Assembly: GCA_016647705.1 (NCBI GenBank)
Contig: CM028330.1
Location: 53,308,897-53,372,896, forward strand
Reading direction: 5' to 3'
Source of the DNA: Eucommia ulmoides
Taxonomy: Eukaryota > Streptophyta > Magnoliopsida > Garryales > Eucommiaceae
DNA: 64,000 nt
The first letter of the stretch is position 1. Every line of letters starts with the position of its first letter. A model generated the notes under the pieces. It was not told the origin of the DNA. It saw only the letters and a program-made list of their open reading frames with translations, and did not search any database. A program made the translations under genes and the position numbers. Shown here in pieces: positions 9,905 through 21,975 of this stretch.

Positions 9905-11566
9905 TGTAAATTACCTCTATATTTTCAAACCGAATTTTTTAGTTTTCGAGTACATTTATAGTTATTTTTATATGTTTTAATATGTTTTTATTCTTTTTGT
10001 ATTAAAACAGGTGCGTGGGGGTAAAAAAGTATGAAATCAGAGCGTAAACGATCAATTCGTATCGAGAACGGTCGGAGAACGGTGGAAAAATGAGCAAGAC
10101 GGCAAGATTCTGCAAACAGGCCCACCCCCTAGGAAGAGAATCCTCCGCCTAGGCAAAAATCCGGCAGAAAGTTTTCCACAGCCACCGTCTACTCTATCGC
10201 CTCAGCGAAACACTAACCGACATACTTCTCCGCCTAGGCGGAAGCCTCTGCGCAGAATATATATTTTTTAGATATTTTTTGGCTTATTTGTACCCATCTC
10301 TCCTCCTCTCTTCCGACCTCTTCAGCCCCTAAGGCCTTAGGCCATATTTTACGGTTAGAATAAGGGATTTTTTAGGGAGAGCTCTCAACCCGAGGTGGAG
10401 GATCAAAGAAAAAGCGATCGATTGACGGTTCTAGCGGCTATTCTTCAGATATTGGCTAAGTCGCTCATTTCTTCTCTTTGTTTTCTTCATTTTGGTAATT
10501 GTTGAGTATGTTTACACCATTTTATATTGTATACATGATTATGGCCATTGGCTAAGCATAGGTTGTATAGGGATTATTAATATAATTTATGAAAACATTA
10601 TTTAATTGAGTTTGTGTTTTGTTTATGGATTGTTCTTCATTATGTTGATTGTGTATGTCGTATTGTTTGTTTATATTGCTTAGATTTATATATCGAGAAT
10701 ACGGGGTTTGACAAATTCCGGATTCGAATTAGGGTAAGCAAACGCCACGATTCAATAACCCGGTCGGGGTTAGGATTGTGGACAATCTATGACGTTGGGG
10801 CAAGACTCACGCGACCTAGAGTCGTTAAAACGTTGAGGGGGACTTCTTCGTTGATTTAAAGTCGCCTATTCCCTTGTCTTACACTCGGGAGAAGTGACGA
10901 GGAAGTTTTAGAACTAAGATTGTCAATAGGGTAAACACAACGCATGAAATCAATGACGTTGGGGCAAGACTCACGTGACCTAGAGTCATTAAGATGTTGA
11001 GAGGGATTTCTTCGTTGATTCGAAGTCACGTGATATCCATTGTCTTACACTCGGGAGAGGTGGTGAGGGAGTTTACGAATTGAGGTTTTGTGTGCAATCA
11101 ATGAGGTTGGGGCAAGACTCACACAACTTAGGGTCGTTAAGACGTTGAGGAGGACTTCTTCGTTGACACGAAGTTGCATTATATCCCCCGTCTTACACTT
11201 GGGAGAGGTGGCGGATGAGTTTTAGATACCGAGATCGTCGGATAAGTCGAACACCGTCAACATAAATTAAAACGAGACTAAACACGTATTCGTAAACGAA
11301 ACTAATCCCTAGACAACCTATTCTCTCAAAACTATCTCATATTAATATTAGTATTAGTATAGATTAAATTAAGCTATATTAGTATTAGTATTAGTTAATT
11401 AAATTCCATTTTTGTCGCCTAGATAAAGTCGAGTTATGATAATCGCAGTACTCGATAATAATAACCCCAATCCCTGTGGATACGATACTCGACTGAAAGG
11501 TCCGTTATACTAAAACTTGATCCGTACGCTTGCGGTGAAAGTGACAACACTTAATTAGCGGCCAGC
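9905..11566 (+). mobile_element. Athila-related solo LTR inside the Sirevirus-like LTR
   Basis: It runs from TGTAAATTACC to about GGCCAGCA and carries landmarks shared with the other Athila-like LTRs: CTGTGGATACGATACTCG and GTACGCTTGCGGTGAAAGT. Its left and right flanks join cleanly in the Sirevirus LTR (ACTAATAGG | TCGACCTATG), which defines the insertion, but no TSD is visible. Confidence 0.6.
10790..11225. repeat. About 150-bp tandem repeat within the solo LTR, three copies
   Basis: GTTGGGGCAAGACTCAC recurs near 10794, 10961 and 11105, each followed by GTTGAGRRGGAYTTCTTCGT and CTTACACTYGGGAGA. Other LTRs of the family have this block once, so it has expanded here. Confidence 0.65.
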
Positions 11567-13544
11567 ATCGACCTATGAAACTCTCTGGATTGGTAAGTTG
11601 ACTAACAGGTCGACCTATGAAACTCTCTGGATTGGTAAGTCGACTGACAGCTCGACCTATGGCACTGTTTCAGGATCTTGTGTATTCCGAAATCATATCT
11701 AAAAATAACCGTTTTTTGTTAGGATTTGAGAGAGATTTCGGGAATATTCTTATATTTAAGATATGGTTCATATATTAATTAAATCCTATTGATTTGATAC
11801 ATTAAATATTAATGTTTCTCAATTTGGTACTTGAAATAGTTTTTATTCTATCTAATTGAGTTTGAGAAATACTTAGGGGGTTTAATTGAGAGATTTGAAA
11901 GCTGTTATTAAGTTAATTGAATCAAAATGAAGTCATTATGTTATAAGGGTCTATAAGTGTTATTAATTGTCATGACATTTGTGAACTAGTAGTTAGAAAG
12001 CTGATTTCATACTCCTTTCAATAGACCTGCGAATTTCATATATCATGAAGCAGTAAACAATAGAGAAATCATATCATATCATTTGTGAGTTTTTATAAGA
12101 GTTATCCTTCTGAAATATTGTGAGCTTTTCTGAGGGACGATCTTGAAGATCACTGTTTTTAATCTTTGCTGCTACCGGATCTGAAGTTACATTGCTTTAT
12201 CTAATTATTCTGTGAATTCCGAGTGAGATTTTTCCAATTAATTTTTATTGTGCATTACTTGTTTATTATTGAAAATTGATCTTAGAAATTATTTCTGATT
12301 TTTGAAGAAAATATTTTTACAAACAATTTATTGAATCTGATTACCTACTCAAATTTGTTACCTACATCTTGTTAAAATCAGATTTTCTATCTCACGTTTT
12401 TCTATCACTAGTTGGGATATTAATTGAGTTATTATTTATCTGGGGTGGTAGAAGCTCTGAGTGAGATTTCCTGCTTATTATTTTGTATTGGTGAGTAGTA
12501 TGATGTTAAATATTGTTGGGAGTATTTAATTAAGGGTAGCCGGGTTTCAATCTCTTCTTGTAAAGAGATTGAGGTAGTGATTCTTCCTCGATAAAATTAT
12601 GATTTGAGTAATTTGTAAAGATTCCATCCTTGCCTGGGAAAATGATAGTTAGAGTATTTTATGAGATTTTGATTCTTGAATCTAAGGTATAAAAATAATT
12701 AGGTTAGACTTTAGCCTGTAAAAAGATAGGTTATTCTTGAGCCTGTAAAAAGTAGAGGTTCTTCCTTAGCTTGGGAAAAGGATATTGTAAAGGTTGATTC
12801 TAAGCCTGTAAAAGAATCGGTGTGCGGGTTTGGTTCCCACCTTTAAAGGGATCTTGATTTTAGTGGGTGCGACCTCCGTGGAGCTCAGGGGACTAGATTA
12901 GCCAAGAGTAGCTTGCTGAACCAGTATAAATATTTTGTGTACTGTTATATTTACTTTGCTATTTTTGTTGTTTAGGTGTGCATTTAGTTGATTATATTAT
13001 TCCGCTGTGATATAAAGATAATAATTAATTTAGGATTAAAAATAATTATTTAATTTATTGAATTTTATTATGATAACTTTTAATTGGAAAAAATTTTCAA
13101 AGGTCCTATTTGTTCAAAAAATAACTTTTTAGGTCTCATGTTTTTTAGGCTCATTTCAAAAGTACTATTATATTTAATCTTTCTCAATTACCCTCAATAA
13201 CTACAAAATTTACAAAAATGTCATTTTGGCCATTTTTTTTTTTTTCAAAACTCCTAAAATTTATATATATATATATATTTAGAATTTCACTTATTTTCAA
13301 AATTTTCTCAATTTTTTTTAATAAAAAATTTCAATTAATTTTATTTTTCTTAAAAATCAATTTTTTTTTTTTAAAAAAATATCATAATTACCCTACCCTA
13401 ATTATATTTCACTTTATTTTATTTCAAATGTAGTTTATTTTTTAAAATATTCTATGAACATTTTAAAATATAAAAAATTAAATATTAAATTCTATTTAAA
13501 TTAAAAATTCCTTTAGATTCATTTTCTAAAAATCAATTAAGTTG

Positions 13545-15120
13545 ATATCTACTTAGATATCTATTAAGTGGATATCCACTTAATTATATTTAGTAGATAT
13601 CCACTAATATTATTTTTCACTTAATTTAATTTCAATAAAATTTAAATTCTATTGAATATTAATCTTAGGTTACATTACACTAGAAAATTACATAAATACA
13701 CTTAAAACCCCTAAGTGGAAATCCACAAAAAAAATTAAGTGGACATCCGCTGAAATTAGGATGATTGACATCCGCTAAAAATTAAGATGATTGACGTCCA
13801 TCATCTTGGCCAATTGTCACATCGTCGCGCTCTCTCCACTAAGTGGATATCCACTTCATTAAGTAAAAATTCACAAAAAATAATGTAAGTAAATATCTAC
13901 TAAATATAATTAAGTGAATATCCACATAATAGAAACAATCAGAAAATCAAATCATCGATAAACATGCATTTACATTTTCACATTCTTGCAAAAATTGGAG
14001 AACTCAAATTAAAACCATCAAAAAAATCAGAAACCATCAATAAACGTGCCTTTACATTTTCACATTCTCGCGAAAATTGAAAAACTCAAATAAAAACCAT
14101 CTATAAACATGCCTTTAAGTGAATATATACTTAGATATCCATTAAGTGGATATCTACTTAATTATATTTCATAAATATCCACTTATATTAAGAATTAGAG
14201 AAACCAGAAAATAAAAAATTCCACTAAATATTAATCTTCAATTACATTCTACTAGAAAAATACATAAATCCATTTAACCCCTAAGTGGAAATCCACAAAA
14301 AAATTAAAGTGGAAATCCGTTGAAAATTAAGACGATTGACGTCCGTTGTCTTCGCCAATCGTCACATCGTCGCGCTCCCTCCGTCTTCATTGGTCTTCAA
14401 TAAGTAGATAAGTGGATATCTACTAAAAAATAATAAGTAGATATCTACTCAAAACAATCAGTGGATATTCACTTAACTAAAAAAATAACGCAAATATTTA
14501 AACAATAAATTTAAACAATAAGTGAATATCCACTGAACTAAAAAATAATACAAACATTTGCACACAAAGGATAAAATTGACAAATAAATCAAGAAATCGT
14601 TAGAAATTATTTGAATCTAATTGGGCTATCCTAAATAATATCAAAATTCTAATTCAATTTCATTTATCTTCTTTTACCTATCAAGCAACCAAACAATTGG
14701 AACACATAATTATTCACTATACATTTAAAATATACATTTAAACATTCACCAAAAATACTGTAAATGTCATTCCATAATTTCACTATACATTTAAATATTC
14801 ACCAAAAATACTGTAAATGCCATTAAAAATGCATAAAAGTTCATTGAAAAATAATCTAGAAATCCACTGAAAGATAGTTTAAATGTATATCCACCGAAAA
14901 TAAACAAATTTAAAATTGCTCGCATCTAACCAGATCTAATGTGAATGAATATCCACTGAAAAAAATAATTTAAGTAGATATCTACTAAAAATAAATTAAG
15001 TAGATATCCACTAAACATTATAGAACTCAATGTGTTTCTACAAGACTTGTAGGTGAAATTAAGTAGATATCTACTAAATATTATAAAACCTACTAAATCT
15101 ACTAAGTAGATATCTACTAA
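13545..15120. repeat. Array of GTRGATATCYAC palindromes
   Basis: More than a dozen perfect or near-perfect copies of the 12-bp palindrome GTGGATATCCAC / GTAGATATCTAC occur here, for example near 13562, 13597, 13847, 14147, 14412, 14445, 14970, 15000, 15065 and 15105. Many sit in an AAGTGGATATCCACTTAA context. They cluster inside the MULE-like element and are not seen outside it in this window. Confidence 0.75.
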
Positions 15121-15419
15121 AAATAAGCCAAATGAAAATCACTGCACCCAATCCAAAAATCTAAATCCTCTAAGCCAAATGTATTTTCAACAATATAAAA
15201 AAAGAAGCAGCAAGAACACAAAATCAATACCAAAATCATGAACAAATCTAGCAACAATAGATCGGGGCAAACAACAAACAAAAAAAAAATCAGTACCAGT
15301 TACGCTGATTGTTCGCAGGAGTAGAACGGAACTAAAGATCGAAGACCTCCATCGTCGCCCAAGCAATGAACATCCACTGAAAATCCAATAGCAACAGGGC
15401 AAACAGCAAACAAAAAAAA

Positions 15420-15870
15420 AAAACCTAAAATCAGGGCACGACGACGATCTTGAGCAAATCGGTAAACAAAGTTGCTTCTATTTCAATACCTAACAAAGAT
15501 CTGAGTCAGATCTGTCAATAATCAAAGCCAAAAAAAATACCTAAAAATCGTTCAGGTAGCGGTGGAGCTGCCAAATCGAAGCGGTAATGACGAATTAGAG
15601 TGGAGATGACGACAAATCGGAGAAAAGATGGCGGCCATGGAGCGACAACGGCTAGGGAGATGGCGACGGCGACGACAACGAGCTAAGGCGAGGACGGCGG
15701 TGGCTAGCTATGGAGAGGGCTGCGGCAACGAGCTAAGGCGAGGACAACGACAGCGAGCGATGCGCGAGCAGCGACGGCGAGATATGGCCACGGCTTGCTA
15801 GGGCTGAAAGAGAGAGACGACAAGGAAGAGAGAGACGGCCAGGAAGAGAGATAAAATGAGGCCCGTTTTA
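15420..15870 (-). other. GC-rich, gene-like segment carried by the MULE-like element
   Basis: On the minus strand this looks like a plant 5' leader and first coding exon: CTCTCTCTCTT runs, then GCC/GTC-rich codon-like sequence with CCATGGCCGCCATC near 15640. Base composition contrasts sharply with the AT-rich remainder of the element. No protein family is recognisable. Capture of a host gene fragment (Pack-MULE behaviour) is one explanation. Confidence 0.4.
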
Positions 15871-16105
15871 AAAAATTAGATTTAGGTTTAAATGAACAAG
15901 GGGCAAAAAAGAAAAAGAAAAATGTTTGCCAACTCAGCACATGACTTTTCAAATCAAAAATCTTAAAATGGGAGTTTTGATCATCTTGGAAAAATGGTGG
16001 GACTTGAAAAGTTGTCTACTTTAAAAAGAGGACCTTTGGAGGAAAATCCCTTTTTAATTACCCAATTTACCCCCCTCTTGGGTATTCTACTGGGCCAATA
16101 TATCA

Positions 16106-17146
16106 AATACCCCTAAACTTAGAATTTTGCTAGTCCTTGAGTAAAACACTCACACTAAAATAAAAAAATACAACTAAATTAACTAATACAAAAACTAAAC
16201 ACGAATAAAAATATACACTACCTAAACATAACGATATGCGAGTTTTGAATTCAACTATCGACCAAAATATTTTTCCCTCAACAACCCCTAATCATATTGA
16301 GTTCAGGAGTAAAACGCACCATGTGATGTTCTAGAATTTTGACATTCAATAATGGTAAATGCCATTCTAGATCCTTTCAAAGTGTGTGTGCGAAACTCAA
16401 TAATATAACTATTCAACAACTGGATTGGATTATCCACTAACGAAACTCACGACTTAAACCGATAAGGATTAGGATTTCCATACGCCTGAATGGGTTCCAC
16501 CCTCCACTAATGTAGGCTAAGCAGTTCATAAAGATCAAAAGGATTTGGTTCAGTTTGGAACATGGCCAAGGGTATATCGGGAATATAAAACAGGTTAACG
16601 TCGTTAACTTAACGATACCCAAGGCACAAAGCTTGGCACACAATTACACTCGAACCCCCATAGATAAATTTGCAACAACTCTGAACATCTATTTAAGAAT
16701 ATCGTACTCACTTATCAAAAGAAACGGAAATTTAACTATATTTACATATGGTTTTTTTTTCAACAACAACCACACCCCCAAATTTATTCGATTATTACAA
16801 TTTCACAGGTGTGGTTAAAACGAAAGAAAAATGACAAGTGAGTACTCGAATACCAAACCAATCAAAAGTTTGCCCTAAACCCAACCGCTCAGTTTAAGTA
16901 GCATACACGAATGCTAACTTGATTCATTCAAATTGTGTCTTCGGTTTAGCGATGTAGATTTGGAAAAAGTTCCATTAGTCACAGTATTTGTTACGTGTTC
17001 AGAATTGAAACGGCTAATTGGCTTCGACAGGGTAATGAGGGATAAACATATAGCAAGGTAAGCTTCAAAGGCTCAAGCGAATCAAATGAATGCTGAAATT
17101 ACGTCTCCTGCACTACCTCGCCTAGGATTTCGCCTTAAGAATCCCT
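16106..17146 (-). mobile_element. 3' part of an Athila-like internal region, reverse orientation
   Basis: This is the reverse complement of text also found at about 20980-21975 (GTTCAGAATTGAAACG, the ATTGGCTCGGTATTCGAGTACTC region, TTGAATTCAAAACTC). Next to the LTR start, the minus strand reads CAAGGACTAGCAAAATTCTA then AAGTTTAGGGGTATT, a good polypurine tract. The 5' part of the interior (PBS, gag) is absent, so this inner element has an internal deletion. Confidence 0.65.
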
Positions 17147-18209
17147 TGGTAGCGGAATATTACGTCGCTACTTTCACCGCAAGTGTACAGGTCAAGTTTT
17201 AGTATAATGGGAAGAGTAAGGATTGTCGTATCCACAAGGATTGGACTAAACTGTCGTCAAGTACCACAATTATCCTAACCTAACTTTATCTAGGTGATTC
17301 AAATTTAATTTTTGTTTTATAAATAATATATTAAACTAATTAAACTAAAATACTATAATACTAATATGACGTTTAAGGGAATATATTGTCTAAAGATTAA
17401 TTTCGTTCACTTAATCGTGTTCGATTCAATCTAATTTACATTAATAGCATTCAAATATATTCAACAATCCAGGTATCGAAAACTCACTCACTACCTCTCC
17501 CGAGTGTAAAGTGAATGAATATGCGATTTCGCATCAACGCTGAAGTCCCCCTCGAGCGTCTATACGACATTTGATCACATGAGTCTCACCCCAACCTCAC
17601 GGATTGCACATTTTCTAACGCCCTCCCGAGTTATTAGATCTTTGCGTTGTGTTTAAACCCTAGCCCGAATTCGGGATTACCTCTCCCGAGTGTCAAACCT
17701 TGTATTCTCAAACTAACCACAATGTCATAACAAACATACTATGATTGTAATAAAACGGTAAACATAATTGAATACAATTGAACAACCATTAACAAAATAT
17801 CGATTTATTCAAAACACGTTTTCATGAAGTACATCAAGCCCTAAACAATATATGTTTAGCTATACATGGTTATAACCCAATATTCAACTACAAACAAGCT
17901 AAACATGATCAAAACTACCAAAGGTTTAAGAAATAAGAAGAGAAACAAAGGATCGTTATCTAAAAAACCAACGCTTCCATGTCCGTGATTTCTACTCCGA
18001 GCTTGTTCCCTCTTCTTCAATTTTATTATCTCATCCCTTTGGCATTGCCTTGGAGCTCTCAAGACTCCCAAAAACGTCCTAAGTGTTGTAGGCAAAGAGG
18101 TGTTATAATGGGATCCCCAAATATCAACAAAATATCCTAAAAGATTTGGTGTCGGACCGCTGCAGCGGTGGTGAAGTTAGCAACCTTTTCTAATTGGTGA
18201 CCACTGCAG
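17147..18209 (-). repeat. Athila-like LTR, reverse orientation (left arm of a palindrome)
   Basis: Its 3' end (minus strand) is ATATTCCGCTACCA at 17147, giving the expected CA terminus. Moving right it runs backwards through the LTR landmarks to a CTGCAG-centred motif near 18209, where it meets a plus-strand LTR of the same subfamily. Confidence 0.7.
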
Positions 18210-19273
18210 TGATGGCTAGTCAGAAAAGGCTGCTGACTTCCCTACCACTGCAGCGGTCCGACACTAGATCTTTTAGGATATTTTGTTGATATTTTGGGAT
18301 CCCATTATAACACTTCTTTGCCCACAACACTTAAGATGTTTTTGGGAGTATTGAAAGCTTCAAGACAATGCCAAAGGGAGGAGATCATCAAATTGAAGAA
18401 GAGGGAACAAGCTTGGAGTGGAAATCAAGGACGTGAAAGCGTCGATTATTCAGATAATGGCTTTTCTCCTTTATTTCTCTTCTTATTTCTTAAACCTTTG
18501 GTAGTTTTGATCATGTTTAGATTGTTTGTAGTTGAATATTGGGTTATGACCATGTATAGCTAAACATATATTGTTTAGGACTTGATGTACTTCATGAAAA
18601 CGTGTTTTGAATAAATCGATGTTTCGTTAACGGTTGTTCAATTGTATTCGATTGTATTTACCATTTTATTACAATCATAGTATGTTTGTTATGGTATTGT
18701 AGTTGGTTTACGAATATAGGGTTTGATATTCGGGAAAGGTAACCCCGAATTCGGATTAGGATTTAAACACAACGCAATGATCTAATGACCCGGGAGGACA
18801 TTAGAAAGTGTGCAATCCGTGAGGTTGGGGCGAGACTCATGTGACCAAGTGTCGTATAGACGCTCGAGGGGGACTTCGGCGTTGACGCGAAATCGCATAT
18901 TCATTCACTTTACACTCGGGAGAGGTAGTGAGTGAGTTTTCGATACTTAGATTGTCGAATAGATTTGAATGCCATTAATGTAAACTAAATTGAATTGAAC
19001 ACGATTAAGTGAACGAAGTTAATCCCTAGACAATACATTCCCTTAAACGTCATATTAGTATTATAGTATTTTAGTTTAATTAGTTTAGTATATTATTTAT
19101 AAAACAAAAATCTAAATTTAAATCGCCTAGATAAAGTTAGGTTATGACAATTGCGGTACTTGACGACAGTTTAATCCAATCCATGTGGATACGATAACCC
19201 TTACTCTTCCCATTATATTAAAACTTGACCCGTACACTTGCGGTGAAAGTAGTAATGTAATATTCTGCTACTA
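18210..19273 (+). repeat. Athila-like LTR, plus orientation (right arm of the palindrome)
   Basis: It mirrors 17147-18209 and ends ATTCTGCTACTA just before a primer-binding site. The first ~330 bp expected from the full LTR at 21976 are missing. By its CCTAAAAGAT/TATAACACTTCTTTGCC variants it belongs to the inner subfamily rather than to 7224 or 21976. Confidence 0.7.
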
Positions 19274-19277
19274 AGTT

Positions 19278-19296
19278 TTTGGCGTCGTTGTTGGGA
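19278..19296 (+). other. Primer-binding site of the Athila-like element
   Basis: TTTGGCGTCGTTGTTGGGA follows the LTR end within 5 bp. It resembles the TGGCGCCGTTGCCGGGG-type PBS, usually assigned to tRNA-Asp in plant Athila/Tat elements, with C-to-T type differences. Confidence 0.7.
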
Positions 19297-19415
19297 TTGG
19301 TTTTTAGATTGTTGTTGATATTGTGAGTAAATAACTTGATTTTAATTTAGGCATTTATTTTGTTTATAATTTTTGTTTGTAGTTTGTTTTTCCTACAGGG
19401 TACTTGAAAATATTA

Positions 19416-19679
19416 GATCAACAAGTACTATTGCATTTCTTTCAATGAGATTCCGAGCCGTTTTATTGTGCTTGGGATCGATATAAGGAGTTGCTAATCT
19501 GGTTCCCAAACCATCGTTTCCTGAGGGAGTGTCAACTACTGAACTTCCTCAATGGGTTACTAGCCACAACAAGAAATTGGGTTGAAGAAGAAAACGGTAC
19601 CACCTTTTTCGACCAACTAACAGCGGACGAAGCCTATTGGGTACTGGAAGACATGGCGGAGCTTGATTTTCAGAGTTGA
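19416..19679 (+). pseudogene. Athila-like gag remnant
   Basis: One frame from 19416 gives LLHFFQ (stop) DSEPFYCAWDRYKELLIWFP, then NFLNGLLATTRNWVEE, TTFFDQLTADEAYWVLEDMA, ending at TGA 19677. The order (W-x-R-[YF]-K-x-L-L, P-x-H-x-[FI], F-x-x-G-L, [ST]-R, A-Y-x-x-[IL]-E-x-M-A) is that of the Retrotrans_gag domain of Athila elements. Only about 88 codons survive, with one in-frame stop; gag normally forms the capsid of the virus-like particle. Protease, RT, RNase H and integrase are absent between here and the 3' LTR. Confidence 0.75.
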
Positions 19680-21960
19680 AATTATTTAACAAGCTACCAA
19701 AGCTTGGGGATAATTCCACTGTTTCGGCGCCATAGATTGATATCCTAGACCAACAGGAAGAGTCTTCCCCCACCCTAGAAGGTATGTTCACTGAATTTAT
19801 GTGAGAGACTTAAGCTTTCTGGAGGGAAACAAATGACCGTCTCAACGAGGATGAGGTTCGTCTTGACAATATTAAGACAACTTGAGCTGAAATTGATGCG
19901 ACCGTAATGTCTCTTCAAACGTAAATAGGTCAGCTTATCTATTTTATTGAGGCTGAGTCAGAAACGGTGGCACTAAGAGACAAAAACGCCACATGCATTG
20001 AAAGCCACTGTGAGGAACCGAAAACAAGCGGGAGGACATTGGGTTTGATCGATGATAAAGATCCTGATGAGGATGAGACCCAAAAATTAAGCTACAATTA
20101 AAAAACACAATATAACACTTGTGATTATCCACCGTTTGAGATCCACGTTGTGATTCCGACACTGATCAAAGACGAACATTTCTATGAGGATCCAATGTGG
20201 CTGGCTTGTCCTCCACCACTTCCAACTCCGTTCATCCTGGGCAACCAAGCACATATACCGGAACAAAGTCGAGTTGAAAGTACGGGCCAAACAATGCCAA
20301 ATCTCGCCAATCTTGAGGGCGTTCTAAATTAAGACCCGTATGTTGTGTTGTATGACACATACTACGAGCGGAAGCCGCTCTTTGACGAGCCCTTCTCCAT
20401 GTCAGACCGAGGACATTAAACCAAACACTTCTTGGGAGGCAACCCATGTTTCAAAATAAATTAGAGCATCACTGCCGACTTCACTCGGATATGAGATTGT
20501 CTCGCCTCCCAAGTACGTGTTCAAAATCCCCTTCGTCACTATAATGCAAGCTAAATGTAGAGATCGATGATTAGGTCATTGTGGACACTGACCGTTTTAT
20601 GTTTGGGGAGGATGTTTAGTGTGTTTAGTATGTTTAATTGTTATTAGTTGTGTAGATTTAGTCTAATTGTATGCATGGTTGTTTGTATAGTATGTTTGTG
20701 TTGTACTTGTTGTTGTAGTGTGTTGAGTTTAGCATTCTTCTGGGCCATTACCCGATGATGAAATTATCCCCTGATTGTTTTTTGAGGTCAAGGGTAATGC
20801 ACATTCATGTGTGTTATATGTGCTTGGCATGTCGTTTTGGTAAAAGTTATTGTGGATCCTAATTTGCATGAACACATAGACTTAATGTATAATTGTCCAA
20901 TTGATTTAAGACCGATTATTTAGTAGCAAGTTCATGACAATTTTAAGGATTCTAGAACCTGATTGGGAGAAACTTGAGGCGAAATCTTAGGTGAGGTAGT
21001 TCAGGAGACATGATTTAGGCATTTATTTTGATCGCTTGAGCCTTTGAAGCTTATCTTGTAATAAGTTTATCCCTCGTTACCCTGTCGAAACCTATAAGTC
21101 GTTTCAATTCTGAACACGTAACAAATACCTTGGCTAATTGAATTTTTTTCCAAACTTATGTCGCTAAACCTAAGGCACAATCTGAGTCAAAATCAGGTTA
21201 GCAATTGTGTATGCTACTTGAAGTGAGCGGTTGGGTTTTGGGCGAACTTTTGATTGGCTCGGTATTCGAGTACTCACTTGTCATTTTTCTATCGTATTTC
21301 TACATCCGTGAAATTGTAAAAATCGAATAAGTTTGGGGGTGTGGTTAAAAAAAACATATGTAAATATTGTTTTATTTTCATTTCTTTTGACAAGTGAGTA
21401 CAACATTTTTAAATATTTGTTCAGGGTTGTTTCGAATTTATCTTTGGGTTACGAGTGTGATTGAGCGCCAAGCGTTGTGCCTCGGGTATCATTGAATTAT
21501 AACGTTTACTTATTTTCTATTCCTGATATACCTTGGCCAAATTTTATAAACCGAACTAAGTCCTCTTGATCTTTTTGAATTGCTTAGCCTACATTAGTGG
21601 AGAGTTGAACCCAGTTAGGCATATAGATATCCTAATCCTTTATGGTTTAAGTCGTGAGCTTTATTAGTGAATAATCCAATCCGGTTGTTGGATAGTTGTA
21701 TAATTAAGTTTTCGCACATACACTTGAGTAGGATCTAGAATGGCGTTTACCGTTATTAAATGTTGAAATTCTAGAACACCGCATGGAGCGGTTTTATTCT
21801 TGAACTCGATATGATTGGGGACCATTGAGGAAAAACGTTTTGGTTGATTAGTTGAATTCAAAACTCACACGTCGTTATTTTTAGTTCGTTTGAGTTTTTC
21901 TTCATTGTGATAGTTTATTTTCTTGTTTGAGTGTTTTTTCTTGAGGACAAACAAACGTTT
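19680..21960 (+). other. Degenerate interior of the Athila-like element
   Basis: No ORF can be assigned. The motif CACTTCTTGGGAGGCAACCC (20427-20446) is familiar from the post-coding part of Athila-type elements. The stretch 20980-21960 is the non-coding 3' interior shared with 16106-17146. With gag reduced and pol missing, the element is non-autonomous. Confidence 0.6.
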
Positions 21961-21975
21961 GAGTTTGGGGGTATT
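21961..21975 (+). other. Polypurine tract of the Athila-like element
   Basis: GAGTTTGGGGGTATT directly precedes the LTR start TGATGAATG. The preceding GAGGACAAACAAACGTTTGA is a common lead-in to this tract in plant gypsy elements. Confidence 0.7.

Larger units (their letters stand above)
13086..16049. mobile_element. Non-autonomous MULE-like DNA transposon
   Basis: The ends are imperfect inverted repeats: left GGAAAAAATTTTCAAAGGTCC, right (reverse complement) GGATTTTCCTCCAAAGGTCC, with similarity continuing about 60 bp inward. The flanks are CTTTTAATT (13077-13085) and CTTTTTAATT (16050-16059), a 9-bp TSD with one extra T, as expected for Mutator-like elements. Removing the element restores the Sirevirus-like LTR (compare 45480-45540). 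No transposase is seen. The inside holds a palindrome-rich AT block (13545-15120) and a GC-rich block (15420-15870). Confidence 0.65.
9319..16100 (+). mobile_element. Sirevirus-like (Copia) solo LTR, interrupted by two insertions
   Basis: It starts TGTTGATCCTAAGATTTTG and ends CTACTGGGCCAATA, and is flanked by perfect TSDs TATCA (9314-9318 and 16101-16105). Near its end is the CCCCCCTCTTGGG tract typical of Copia/Sirevirus LTR ends. No PBS follows it and no internal region is present, so it is a solo LTR. Its own sequence occupies 9319-9904, 11567-13085 and 16060-16100. The 12400-13060 part is colinear with 44865-45500. Copia is likely; the Sirevirus lineage is a guess from LTR style. Confidence 0.7.

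Noticed and set aside
18120..18300. Repeated CCACTGCAGCGGTCC as an independent regulatory repeat
   Set aside because: It is part of the Athila-like LTR in every copy (7530, 9000, 18150, 18250, 22340), so it is an LTR feature.
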